From positions 1-64,000 of the forward strand of contig JACQXM010000062.1 in assembly GCA_016208685.1 (NCBI GenBank): DNA of 64,000 nucleotides, in the 5' to 3' direction. Source of the stretch: Planctomycetota bacterium (GTDB lineage Bacteria > Planctomycetota > Phycisphaerae > UBA1845). The position numbers and the translations under genes are program-made. How positions within the stretch are numbered: the first letter of the stretch is position 1; each line of letters starts with the position of its first letter. Of the stretch, positions 54,642-63,500 are shown one piece after another. The notes under the pieces were generated by a model that was not told the origin of the DNA, did not search any database, and saw only the letters and a list, made by a program, of their open reading frames with translations.

Positions 54642-55229
54642 TTACGACACGTACTTGGGCACGCGGAGGCGCTTGGTTCCCGATCGGATGGTCCGGCCGT
54701 CGCTGTCTTCGAAGCGGGTGATGACCTCAATCTCATGCCCGGCGAGGTCTTTTGTCGCCCAGCGGAACTTGAGGTGATAGCCGTCGCCGAGCATCTTGGC
54801 ACGCAGGGTGTCGAGCCGGCTGGTGGGATAGTGCCAGTCGCTGACCAGGATTCGCTCCGCGGTGCCGTCGTCGCCGCGGTCCAGGCGGTACATTTCCACG
54901 TGGAAGATGCCGTCGCGCAGCACGCCCCGGCCGGCGCCGTCGTCGAGAAAGACGCGGTAACGGATGCCCTCCGGGTCGCGGTCGCCGGTCTTGTCGAGGT
55001 TGAGCCACGGACGCTGTTCGTACAGGCAGACGACCTGGCGAATGGGCGGGTGCAAGGGCTTGCTGCGCGGGCGGCCTTGCGCCGCGCCGGCACCGGGCTG
55101 CGGCGATTGACAGCCGGCGGCGAGCAGCATCAGACCGGCCGCGATACCGGCGACTGTCCGGCGGGAAAGGCGGTCCCACAGCGCGAGCCGGTCCCACGAA
55201 CAGAGCCGCGACCGTGAGGGAGCGGGCAC
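54642..55229 (-). CDS. Lipoprotein downstream of the giant secretin
   Basis: The protein has the lipobox segment GIAAGLMLLAAGCQ, so it should be lipid-anchored. The mature part (about 155 residues) is beta-rich with VCLYEQRPWLNLDKTGDRD and FHVEMYRLDRG; I know no function. The start is a problem. No ATG lies near the signal peptide: GTG 55229 is the nearest in-frame start, giving 195 residues, and everything between it and the lipid segment (SRSRLCSWDRLALWDRLSRR) is encoded by dispersed repeat modules. An ATG at 55373 overlapping the secretin stop would allow translational coupling but place the signal peptide 70 residues in. As the gene following the secretin it could be a pilotin-like partner; that is only inferred. 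Confidence 0.6.
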   Translation of the reverse strand: MPAPSRSRLCSWDRLALWDRLSRRTVAGIAAGLMLLAAGCQSPQPGAGAAQGRPRSKPLHPPIRQVVCLYEQRPWLNLDKTGDRDPEGIRYRVFLDDGAGRGVLRDGIFHVEMYRLDRGDDGTAERILVSDWHYPTSRLDTLRAKMLGDGYHLKFRWATKDLAGHEIEVITRFEDSDGRTIRSGTKRLRVPKYVS

Positions 55230-55350
55230 CCGGCCGTTGGCGCTGGTCAGCGAGCCGCGGGCTTTAGCCCGCGCGGCCCGGGGTTCCCGCGCGAACGGCG
55301 CACTGGTGGAATCGACTCCCCCACCGCTGAGGCGAGGGGCCACCCGGCCG
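55166..55350 (-). repeat. Cluster of dispersed repeat modules overlapping the lipoprotein start
   Basis: It holds two worn 18-bp units (minus strand, 55166-55200), the GCTCCCTCACGGTCGCGG block (55201-55227, minus), the palindrome CGCGGGCTTTAGCCCGCG (55256-55273) and a 41-bp element at 55310-55350 that is 37/41 identical to 60310-60350. The last one touches the secretin stop codon. Confidence 0.85.
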
Positions 55351-58300
55351 TTATCCGGAGTTCTTGGTTTCATTGCGCACGATCGGCGGTCCGTAGACCG
55401 GTTGTTCCGCGGTGGTAGAGGCCGGGCGCGAGATCACCGGCCCATAGGTCCGCGGCTTGGGGCCGTACAGGTCGCGCTCCTCGCGCCGCGCGGGGCCCGG
55501 CGCAGGTGCGGGGGCCTTGCCCGCGGCCGGCGTCGCCGGCGTTGCGGGTTGCGGACCCATGCCCGCCTCCTGCGGCATGATGCGCAGCCCGCCCATGAAC
55601 GGATGTTGCAGGATTGACGGCGGCAGCTCGAACTTATCGCGCTGCTCCGTGGACATGCGGTACATGTCTTCATCGGTGCGCAGGATGTCCACGGTGAGCA
55701 CCACCAGCAGTTCTGTCTTGCGATGGCTGACGCGTGTGGAACGGAAAAACGCCCCCAGGCCGGGAATGTCGCCCAGGATGGGCACCTTGTTCTCGCCCTC
55801 GGAATCCCGCGACTGGATCAAGCCGCCGATCACCACCGTCTCGCCGTCCCGGACGGTGACGTTGGTATCGACTTCGCGCTTGGAGAACACCGGCGAGCTG
55901 ACCCCCTCGGTAAGCTGAATGTTCTCGCCGCTGATGTTGGAAATCTCCTGTGTAAGCTCGATGGTCACGTAGCCGTCCGGGCTGATGTGGGGCGTGGCGG
56001 TAAGGATGATGCCCACTTCCTCGCGGCCGATGTTGGAGCGCGTCTGGCCGGTGTCGGTGATCTGCGAGGATTCGACGATGGGCACCTCGTCGGCGATGGT
56101 GATCTTGCCCTCCTCGCCGTTGCGCACCATGAGGATGGGCCGGGACATGATCTCCAGCCGGCTGTCGGTCTCCAGGGCGTGGAGCAGGAAGCTGAAGTCC
56201 TCGCCGGTGATGGTGAAGTTGAAGCCGCCCAGCCCCGTTCCCGCGGCGCCCACGTCGGTACCGCCCACGAAATCAAAATCGCTGCCCTGTACCACGCCGT
56301 TGGGGCCCTCGATGGCACTGTCGGCGAAGTCCAGGTCCTGGCCGGCGATTTCAATGCCCAGTTCCACGTCGTCGCTGAGGGTTACCTCGGCGATGAGCAC
56401 GGAGATCATCACCTGCGGCTCCGGGCGATCGAGCTGTTCGATCATGTCCATGGTGCGCTGGTAGCCGCGGCGGCTGGTGCCGTAGATGAGGCTGCTGCTG
56501 CCTTTCTCCTCATCGCCCAGGCTCTCCACGGAGACCTGGCGCTCGCGCTTCTTGAGCTTGGATTCTTCATCCTCGCCGTCGCCGAGCACCTGCTGCTCCT
56601 GTTCCACGAAGGCCTTGACGGCGTTGGCGAGGTCGGGCGCGGGGCGGTACTTGGTCTGGTAGACGCCCACCACGCGGTCCTCGGCCTCCTGCGAATCGAG
56701 GTAGCGGATGAGCTCGTCCACCATGCGCAGGTCCACCTCCGCCCCGGCGGCGATGATGGTGTTGGTGCGGGTGTCGGCCGTGAAGCGCAGTTCCTGGCCC
56801 ACGCTGGCGAAATCCTCTGCCGAAATGGCTTCTCCGAAGCTGAACTGTCGCCGGGTCTCGCCCTCGGCGCCGCCGCCGCCGCCCGCTTCGCCCTGGAAGA
56901 GATCGGTGAGCTTCTGCACCATGGTCTCGGCGTCGCCGTTGAGCAGCGGGAAGAGGCGGATTTCGGAGCGGATGGGCCGCACGCGGTCGAAGTCGCGGAT
57001 CATGGCTTCCAGCATGGTAATGCTGTCCGCCGGGGCCATGACCATGACGGAGTTGGTCCGCGGGTCGGGCTTGATCTTGATATCCTGCCGCAGGAGCTTG
57101 CGCACCACTTCCTTGCCCTGGGCGTCTTTGTCCAGGAAGGAGACGATGACCGCTCGGCCTTCGTCGGTTCCGGATTCCTCGCCCACGAGCGTCTCGTCCA
57201 GCAGCTTGGCGAAGTCCTCGGCCAGCGCCTGCTTGAGCTGGATCACCTTGACCATCATCTCCACCGCCGGCGAAGCGGTGTCCAGCCGGGCGATGACCTC
57301 GCCGATGTTCACCATTTCCGTGGGCGAGGCCCAGACAATCAGGGCGTTCGTGCGTTCGTCTGCCTGTACCGCAATGGCGTCGGCCCGGGCGCTTTCGCCC
57401 TCCGCCTGGGTCTTGAAGAGTTCGTCGAGTTTCTCCGCGACTTTCGCCGCCTTGGCCAGTTTGAGGGGGAAGATCTCGAATTGCCGCGCGATGCTCGAGG
57501 GCCGGTCCAGTACGCCGATGAGATCGAGCACCACGTCGTGGTCGTCGCGCGAGGCGCTGCACACCAGGCTGTTGGAGCCCTCCTCGGCGAAGATGACCAC
57601 CGGCGTGGCCTTGACGTCCTGCTCCTGGGCGCGGGCCTCGAACAGCTTCTGCATGCGCGGAGCGAGCTTGCTCGCCGAGCCGTTCGTGAGGGGATAGACG
57701 CGGATCATCGCGGACTGCGGCCCGCCGGGGATGTCCAGCCGGCCGATGAGCTCCTCCACGCGCTCCAGCGCCTCGCGCGAGCCCGCCACCACCAGCGAAT
57801 TGCTCCGCAGGTCGGGCAGCAGCGTGGGCGTCTTGAAGGTTTCCGAGGCACTCGCCAGGCCCTCGAAGAGCTTCTCCAGCATCCCCGCCAGCACCGTGGC
57901 GTCCGCATACGCCAGCTTAAAGAGCTGGGTGTCGTCGATGAGCGGCTGCGACTCCAGGGCCTCCACCAGCCGCTTGATCTCCTCGAAATCCTCCGGGCTG
58001 GAGGCCACGATGAGCACGTTGCTGCGCTCGTCGGCGGCGATGATGGGCGCGTCCTCGCTGAGCTCCTGCGTCTTGCGTAGGTCCGCCTTGCGCTTCCACA
58101 GGTCGTCGATCTTCTTCTTGAGCTCCGCCACCGAAAGCCGCCGGCAGGGCACGAGGCGAATCTGCTCGAACGCCTGCGCCGGCCGGGTGTCCAGTTGCCC
58201 GGTGATGGTCACGATCTCATGGAAATTCTCGTCGGAGGCGGACACCAGCAGGGTGTTGCTGGGGATGTCCACGCTGAGGAAGACGCGCTCGCGCTCCGCG

Positions 58301-59955
58301 GCCGACTTGCCAGGGTCGGTCTTCTCCACCGCCTCCATACGCTTTTCCAGCAACTTGTTGATCAGCTCCCCCACGCGCGTGGCGTCGGCGTACTCCAGGG
58401 GAATCAGCCGCAACGGGAACTTCAGGGCATTGGCGGGGGTGTCCAACTGCCGCACGATGGTCTCCGCCAGGTCGAGCTGTTCCGGGCGGCCGGTGACCAC
58501 CAGCGTGTTGGTGCGCAGGTCCGCCGAGACGCCGATGTTGTACACCAGCGCCTTGCCCGGTAGCCCCTCAGGAACCGCATCCTTGGCACTGCCGTCGGGA
58601 TCCTCGGGGAGCTTCTTGCCTTCCTCGAACATCTTCTTAAGCATGTCGGCGGCCTTCTCCGCATCGGCGAAGCGCAGGGGGAAAAGCTTGACCGCCATGG
58701 CCTCGCCCAGGGGCACGCCGTCCAGCAGGCGGATGAGCTCGCCGATGGGCCCGACGTTCTCCTCGACGGTGGCGATGATCAGGCTGTTGCTACCGTCGTC
58801 GGGGGTGATCTTGAGCGGCTTTTGCAAGTCGATAGGCGGCAGTTCCTCGATTTTGCCGCCGGGCAGGGCCTTGGAAATCCGCAGGCGGAAGATGGTCTCG
58901 TCGAGGGCTTCCTTGTCCGCCTTGGCTTGCGAGGTGAGCAGCGTCTTGACGACTTCGCCTAAGTCCTTGGCCTTGGAGTGCAGGAGTGGGAAGACGGTGA
59001 GCTTGGTTTCGCCCCAGCCCGCACTGGGCTTCACGTCAATCTGGTCGATGAGCGATTGGATCTTCTCTCGCTCGTTTTCTCGCGCCGTGACCGTAATCGT
59101 GTTGTTGGCGTTGTTGGGGATGATCTGGAGCCTGGTCTTATCCTTCGGTATGCCCCTCGATTTCTCGAACTGCTCCAGGACCTTCACGAGCTCCTTGGCC
59201 ACATCCGTGGCTTTGCGATTCTTCACTTCGAAGGTCATTAGATCGACCCGTCCCATCGGATCGGGCACGGCGTCGACCTCCTCAATGACATGAAGTACGA
59301 AATCGATGTCCTTCGGCAGCGCGCCCACCAGCAGGATGGTCGGCGTCAGCGCGGTGAGCGTGATCTGTTCTTCGTCGCGCTGGTTGGGAAAGCGCGTCGC
59401 GTCGCGAAGGGCTTCCTGCACCGTGCGGGCGATCTCCTTGGCGTCGCGCTCCTTGACCTGAATGACGCGCAGCTCTTTCTGCTCAATCTCCTGATCCAGG
59501 GCCTTGATGAGCAGTTCGATGGTCTTGACCGCCTCTTCCGGCCCCTTGAGGATGACCTTGCCGCCGACGTATTCCACCTGCACCTCGGCCCCCAAAAGGC
59601 GGTTGATCACCGCCGGGTCGAGGCTCTTGACCAGTTCGTTGACGCGGTCCGGCTTGCGGGCGACGGTGGTTCGCGCTCCCGTACGGTCGGCGGCGGCAGG
59701 CGGCACGACGGCCGGCTCACCGGCCGGTTGGTCGCCGGGCTGCGCTGCGCCGGGTCGGGCGGGCGCGGGCTGCGCCGCGTCGCGCCCCGCGGATTCGGCA
59801 TCCGTGGTTTCGTCGGCCGGTTGGGGCGGCGCGGCGGGTTTGGCAGGCGGCGCGGGCGGCGTTCGCCGCTCACGTGGCGCCGGCTGCGATTGCCCCCAGG
59901 CAGGAGCCGCCAGGGCTCCGATTGTGGCCAGTAGCGCCATCAGTCGCACGCGCAT
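55351..59955 (-). CDS. Giant secretin with about 11-13 N-type repeats
   Basis: From ATG 59955 (GGGAGA upstream) the protein has 1534 residues. A signal peptide (about 1-22) and a Pro/Ala-rich stretch (to about 95) are followed by a long series of secretin N-type modules, each ending in a strand-helix motif such as SADLRTNTLVVTGRPEQLD, AADERSNVLIVASSPEDFE, QADERTNALIVWASPTEMV, KPDPRTNSVMVMAPADSI and TADTRTNTIIAAGAEVDL. At least ten carry the D-x-R-x-N pattern and two or three more are degenerate. The pore domain (about 1180-1425) has VMISVLIAEVTLSDDVE, VPIVESSQ and VPILGDIPGLGAFFRS, typical of type II secretion GspD. GspD normally has three or four N domains. It should form an outer-membrane channel with a very long periplasmic vestibule. 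Confidence 0.93.
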   Translation of the reverse strand: MRVRLMALLATIGALAAPAWGQSQPAPRERRTPPAPPAKPAAPPQPADETTDAESAGRDAAQPAPARPGAAQPGDQPAGEPAVVPPAAADRTGARTTVARKPDRVNELVKSLDPAVINRLLGAEVQVEYVGGKVILKGPEEAVKTIELLIKALDQEIEQKELRVIQVKERDAKEIARTVQEALRDATRFPNQRDEEQITLTALTPTILLVGALPKDIDFVLHVIEEVDAVPDPMGRVDLMTFEVKNRKATDVAKELVKVLEQFEKSRGIPKDKTRLQIIPNNANNTITVTARENEREKIQSLIDQIDVKPSAGWGETKLTVFPLLHSKAKDLGEVVKTLLTSQAKADKEALDETIFRLRISKALPGGKIEELPPIDLQKPLKITPDDGSNSLIIATVEENVGPIGELIRLLDGVPLGEAMAVKLFPLRFADAEKAADMLKKMFEEGKKLPEDPDGSAKDAVPEGLPGKALVYNIGVSADLRTNTLVVTGRPEQLDLAETIVRQLDTPANALKFPLRLIPLEYADATRVGELINKLLEKRMEAVEKTDPGKSAAERERVFLSVDIPSNTLLVSASDENFHEIVTITGQLDTRPAQAFEQIRLVPCRRLSVAELKKKIDDLWKRKADLRKTQELSEDAPIIAADERSNVLIVASSPEDFEEIKRLVEALESQPLIDDTQLFKLAYADATVLAGMLEKLFEGLASASETFKTPTLLPDLRSNSLVVAGSREALERVEELIGRLDIPGGPQSAMIRVYPLTNGSASKLAPRMQKLFEARAQEQDVKATPVVIFAEEGSNSLVCSASRDDHDVVLDLIGVLDRPSSIARQFEIFPLKLAKAAKVAEKLDELFKTQAEGESARADAIAVQADERTNALIVWASPTEMVNIGEVIARLDTASPAVEMMVKVIQLKQALAEDFAKLLDETLVGEESGTDEGRAVIVSFLDKDAQGKEVVRKLLRQDIKIKPDPRTNSVMVMAPADSITMLEAMIRDFDRVRPIRSEIRLFPLLNGDAETMVQKLTDLFQGEAGGGGGAEGETRRQFSFGEAISAEDFASVGQELRFTADTRTNTIIAAGAEVDLRMVDELIRYLDSQEAEDRVVGVYQTKYRPAPDLANAVKAFVEQEQQVLGDGEDEESKLKKRERQVSVESLGDEEKGSSSLIYGTSRRGYQRTMDMIEQLDRPEPQVMISVLIAEVTLSDDVELGIEIAGQDLDFADSAIEGPNGVVQGSDFDFVGGTDVGAAGTGLGGFNFTITGEDFSFLLHALETDSRLEIMSRPILMVRNGEEGKITIADEVPIVESSQITDTGQTRSNIGREEVGIILTATPHISPDGYVTIELTQEISNISGENIQLTEGVSSPVFSKREVDTNVTVRDGETVVIGGLIQSRDSEGENKVPILGDIPGLGAFFRSTRVSHRKTELLVVLTVDILRTDEDMYRMSTEQRDKFELPPSILQHPFMGGLRIMPQEAGMGPQPATPATPAAGKAPAPAPGPARREERDLYGPKPRTYGPVISRPASTTAEQPVYGPPIVRNETKNSG

Positions 59956-60009
59956 GTACGTTCTCCCACCAAAGCGCTTCGCGTCCATGTTCATCGCCGT
60001 CCTCCGCAT

Positions 60010-60510
60010 CCCTGCTCCGACCTATTTCGCTGCGATTTTCAGAAACCGCCGGCCGCGCCGCCGGCATTATCTCCGAAAGCCCGCGAGGGCTAAAGCCCTG
60101 TGGCACGGGCATCCTGCCCGTGCGCCGCGGCTGAGCTTGTGGGACCGGCTTTCCAGCCGCTCACCTTTCAGTACCGCGAGTGCTGACCAGCGGTCCTGAT
60201 GGTCGAGGACCGCTCCATGCTGTCGCGGTACGGATCGCGCTTCGAGCTGCCGGATCGCAAGTCGCGATTCCTTCGGCATTCCTCATTCATCATTCCACAT
60301 TCGCCCGGTAATCGACTCCCCCACCGCTGAAGCGGTGGGCCACCCGACCGCGGCATAGATCCTTCATCGCTGCGCCGCGTACTTTGCCCGCTCCCTTACG
60401 GTCGCGGCTCTGTTTTGACGTTCCGCCTTGCGCATTCCACATTCCACATTCCACATTCCACATTCCGCATTCACCATTCACCATTCCATCGCGGCCCGCG
60501 GGCGCGATGG
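60010..60510. other. Gene-free stretch packed with repeat modules
   Basis: Between the two giant genes lie: AGGGCTAAAGCCCT hairpin (60086-60099), CACGGGCATCCTGCCCGTG (60104-60122), one worn 18-bp unit with imperfect hairpin (60143-60162), TCGCGGTACGGATCGCGC (60223-60240), four heptamers (60277-60304), the 41-bp element (60310-60350), the CTCCCTTACGGTCGCGGCTC block (60381-60416) and an eight-unit heptamer array (60433-60488). Nearly all modules known from the window occur here. Confidence 0.8.
60433..60488 (+). repeat. Eight tandem heptamers, consensus CATTCCA
   Basis: Exactly eight units without interruption: four CATTCCA, then CATTCCG, two CATTCAC and a final CATTCCA, 56 bases in all. AT content is far above the surroundings. 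Shorter arrays occur at 60277-60304, 44105-44139 and 21721-21748. Confidence 0.95.
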
Positions 60511-63500
60511 CTATGGCCGCGAGGGCTGCGGCTGCGAGCGCGGGCGGCTCGGCGCGCTCGAGGGACTGCGCCGGCCACTGCTCGGGCTGCGCGTGGGGCG
60601 ATCCCCTTCCACCGCCGGGTTGGTCAACTGGTCGATCAGCCGCTGAATGTCCTCGACGGGGATGTTGTCGGTCTTCAGGATGGTCGTCGCGGTGTTGCCC
60701 TGCGGGCCCATCTTCTCCAGGGCGCGGGCCATCTGCTCCGCCTCCTCGAACAGCGTCGGCGAGCCGCCGACGATGAGCGAATTCGTCCGCGGATCGGGCT
60801 TAACGCTGATGGTGGGCGGCTGGCGGTCACGCCCGCCGGAGGCAAGTTTGACCGCCCCCTCGTTGATGCTTTCCTCGATCATCGGTGCCAGGTTACTGAC
60901 ACTCACGCCCGCGGCGATCTGGATGATGCGGAAGGTCTGCCCCTTGTTTTCCGGCGTGTCCAGCCGTTCGACGATGGCCCGGATGGCGGCGAGGTCCGTG
61001 GGCCCGGCCTTGGCCACCAGGGCGTTAAGCGTTTCGTTGGCCACGATCACCGGCGGTGCGACCTTGCTCTTGCCCCCGCCCCCGCCGCGCTGCTCCACAA
61101 ACATCTCCTGCAAGCTGGGAAGGATCTGCCCCACGCGGGCGTGCTGAAGCTGGATGATCTGCGGCACGGCGCCCTGCTGCCCCTCGGCGTCCATGCTCCG
61201 CGCGAGCTGTTCCAGGCGGTCCACCTTCTCCTTCACGCCGCTGATCACCACGGCGTTGGTCTGCGGCAGCACGCTGACCCGAGTGTCGCCCACCAGGTCC
61301 GCCGAGGCGCCCCGGCCGCCACCCGCGCCCGGCTTACGAAGAAAATCCTGCATGGCGGTCTGGATCTCCGTGGCGTCGCTGTAGAGCAGCGTGACCACGC
61401 GGACCTCCTCGCCCACCAGCGCCTCCTTGGTATCCAGGGCCGCGATCATCTCCTCCACGCGCTTCATGTTCTCCGGCGAAGCAGAGACGGCCACGGTGTT
61501 CGACGTGGTCTCGGCCACTGCGGTGACCGTGTCGCGGGGGTTGCGGCTGTCGCCCTTGAAGAGCTTGCCTATCGCCTCCTGGATGGCGAACGCGTCGGCG
61601 TACACCAGCTTGATGGTCTTGACCTGCGGCTTGGTGGCCACGCCCTCGGTGTTGAGGCTGGCGACGACCTCCTTGATGCGCACGTGATTGGACTCGCTGG
61701 CGGTGACCACCACCGTCTGCGTGCCGGCGTCGGCGACAGCAACGATCTGGTCCTTCTGCGCGATGCGCTTGGTGGCGCCGCCGGGCTGGCTTTGCTGGTT
61801 CTTGGTCCATTCGCGGATGAGGTTCACCACGGCGTTGGGATCGGCATTGACGGAATACACCTTGGTGGCCATCGCCGCTCCGCCCGCGACCTCCGGACGA
61901 TCAAGCTGCGCCACGCGCTCCTTGATGAACGCCAGATTGCTTTCGCTCGCCTGCACGATGATCTGATTGGCGTTGGCGTCGGGCGTGACCACCACGGTCA
62001 TGTCCTGCGGCGGCTGCGGGGCTGCGCGGCCGGCGCCGGTGACGGCGGCTTTCTTCTTGTCCTCGAAGAAGCGCATGACCGACTCGGCCACGTCTTCCGC
62101 CAGGGCGTGCTTGAGCGTGATGGTCTCGGTGATCGCGGCCGCCCCCGCTTGCGACTCCAGCGGGTCGATGAACGAGCGCTTGATCTCGTCGAGCTGCTTT
62201 TGCGTGCCGCGCACCACTACCATGTTGAGCGCCAGGTTGGCCTCGGCGGCGGGCGGCGTTTCGCCCTCGACCGTCTTGAGACTCCAGAGCTTGTTGATGT
62301 TGCCGGCCACTTCCTGGGCGCTGGCGGTTTTGAGCACGGTCATGAGCACGCCGGGGGGGGTGGCGGCGTTGGCGGGCGTGTCGATGGTCTTGAGCGCGTC
62401 CTCCACGAAGGCGAACACCGCGGGATCGCCCAGGACCACCAGGGCGTTGGCCTTGTCGTTGACTTCCACGCTGAAGGGCTCGGCGGCCTGCGCCTGCGGC
62501 AGCCGGCGCATGTAGTCGGTGATGAGCTTGTTCATCGTAGTGTACACCGCCCGGGCGTCGGCGTACTGCAGGGGATAGATGCGCAGCTCGAAGCCCTCCA
62601 TCTTCTGCGGCACGTCGAGCAGTTTGGCCAGGGATTCGATTTGCGCGAAGGTGGCGTCGTCGGCGAGCACGAACAGCCGCTTGCTGGCGTCGTGGGCCGT
62701 GATGTTCAGGTGCGAGGCTCCCGCGGAAGCGGGCGGCGCGCCGCGTGCCCCGCGCGTGGGGCGACGGGCCCCGCCGCCGGCGCCGTAGGCGGCATCGATG
62801 GCGTCGGCCACGGTGCTGGGCTTGGCGTATTGCAGTTGGATGACCCGCGGCGTCATAAGGCCCGCGGATTGCTCCTCGAGCTCCTGCACCACCGCCGCGA
62901 TGCGTTCGTGCAGGCGCTCGGGAGCGGTGTAAAAGAGCACGCGCCCGCCGTCTTCGCCGATGAACTTGACGCCGGGCGTGGCGCCTACGGCCCCACCCTT
63001 TTCGCCGCGACCGGCCACGGCGGTGGCGGCCCGCGTGCCACCGAACATGGCGGTGAGCGTCTCGGCGACGACGGCGGCGTCGGCGTTTACCAGCGTGATG
63101 GTGCGGATGTCTTCCTCCTCAGCGGGGAGGTCCAGCTTCTCGATCTCGGCGTCGATCTCAGTAATCTGCTCGTCGGTCGCCTGTACGGTCACCAGGCGCA
63201 GGGGGGCGTAGGGGATGATGGTGGCGGTGGTAAGCGACGGCGCAATTTCGGCGGGCTTGGTGGCGTCGCCCTTCTTGGGCCTCGCGCCCCCGCCGCCGGT
63301 GCGGGTGAAGCGCGAGCGGAGGTACTCGGCAACCTCGTCAACGTCGGCGTGCTTGAGCTCGTAGGTCTTCCACACGCGGTCGGCCACGTCCTGGTTTTCC
63401 AGGTCTTTGATGAGGTTCTCGATGTAATCCAGCGCCCGCTGCGGAGCCATCACCAGAATGGTGTTGTTCTCGGCGTTGCTGGAGATCTTGATGTCCTGCG

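Noticed and set aside
60290..60484. Small minus-strand protein with repeated GMWNVEC
   Set aside because: It is simply the translation of the CATTCCA heptamer array and neighbouring repeat modules.
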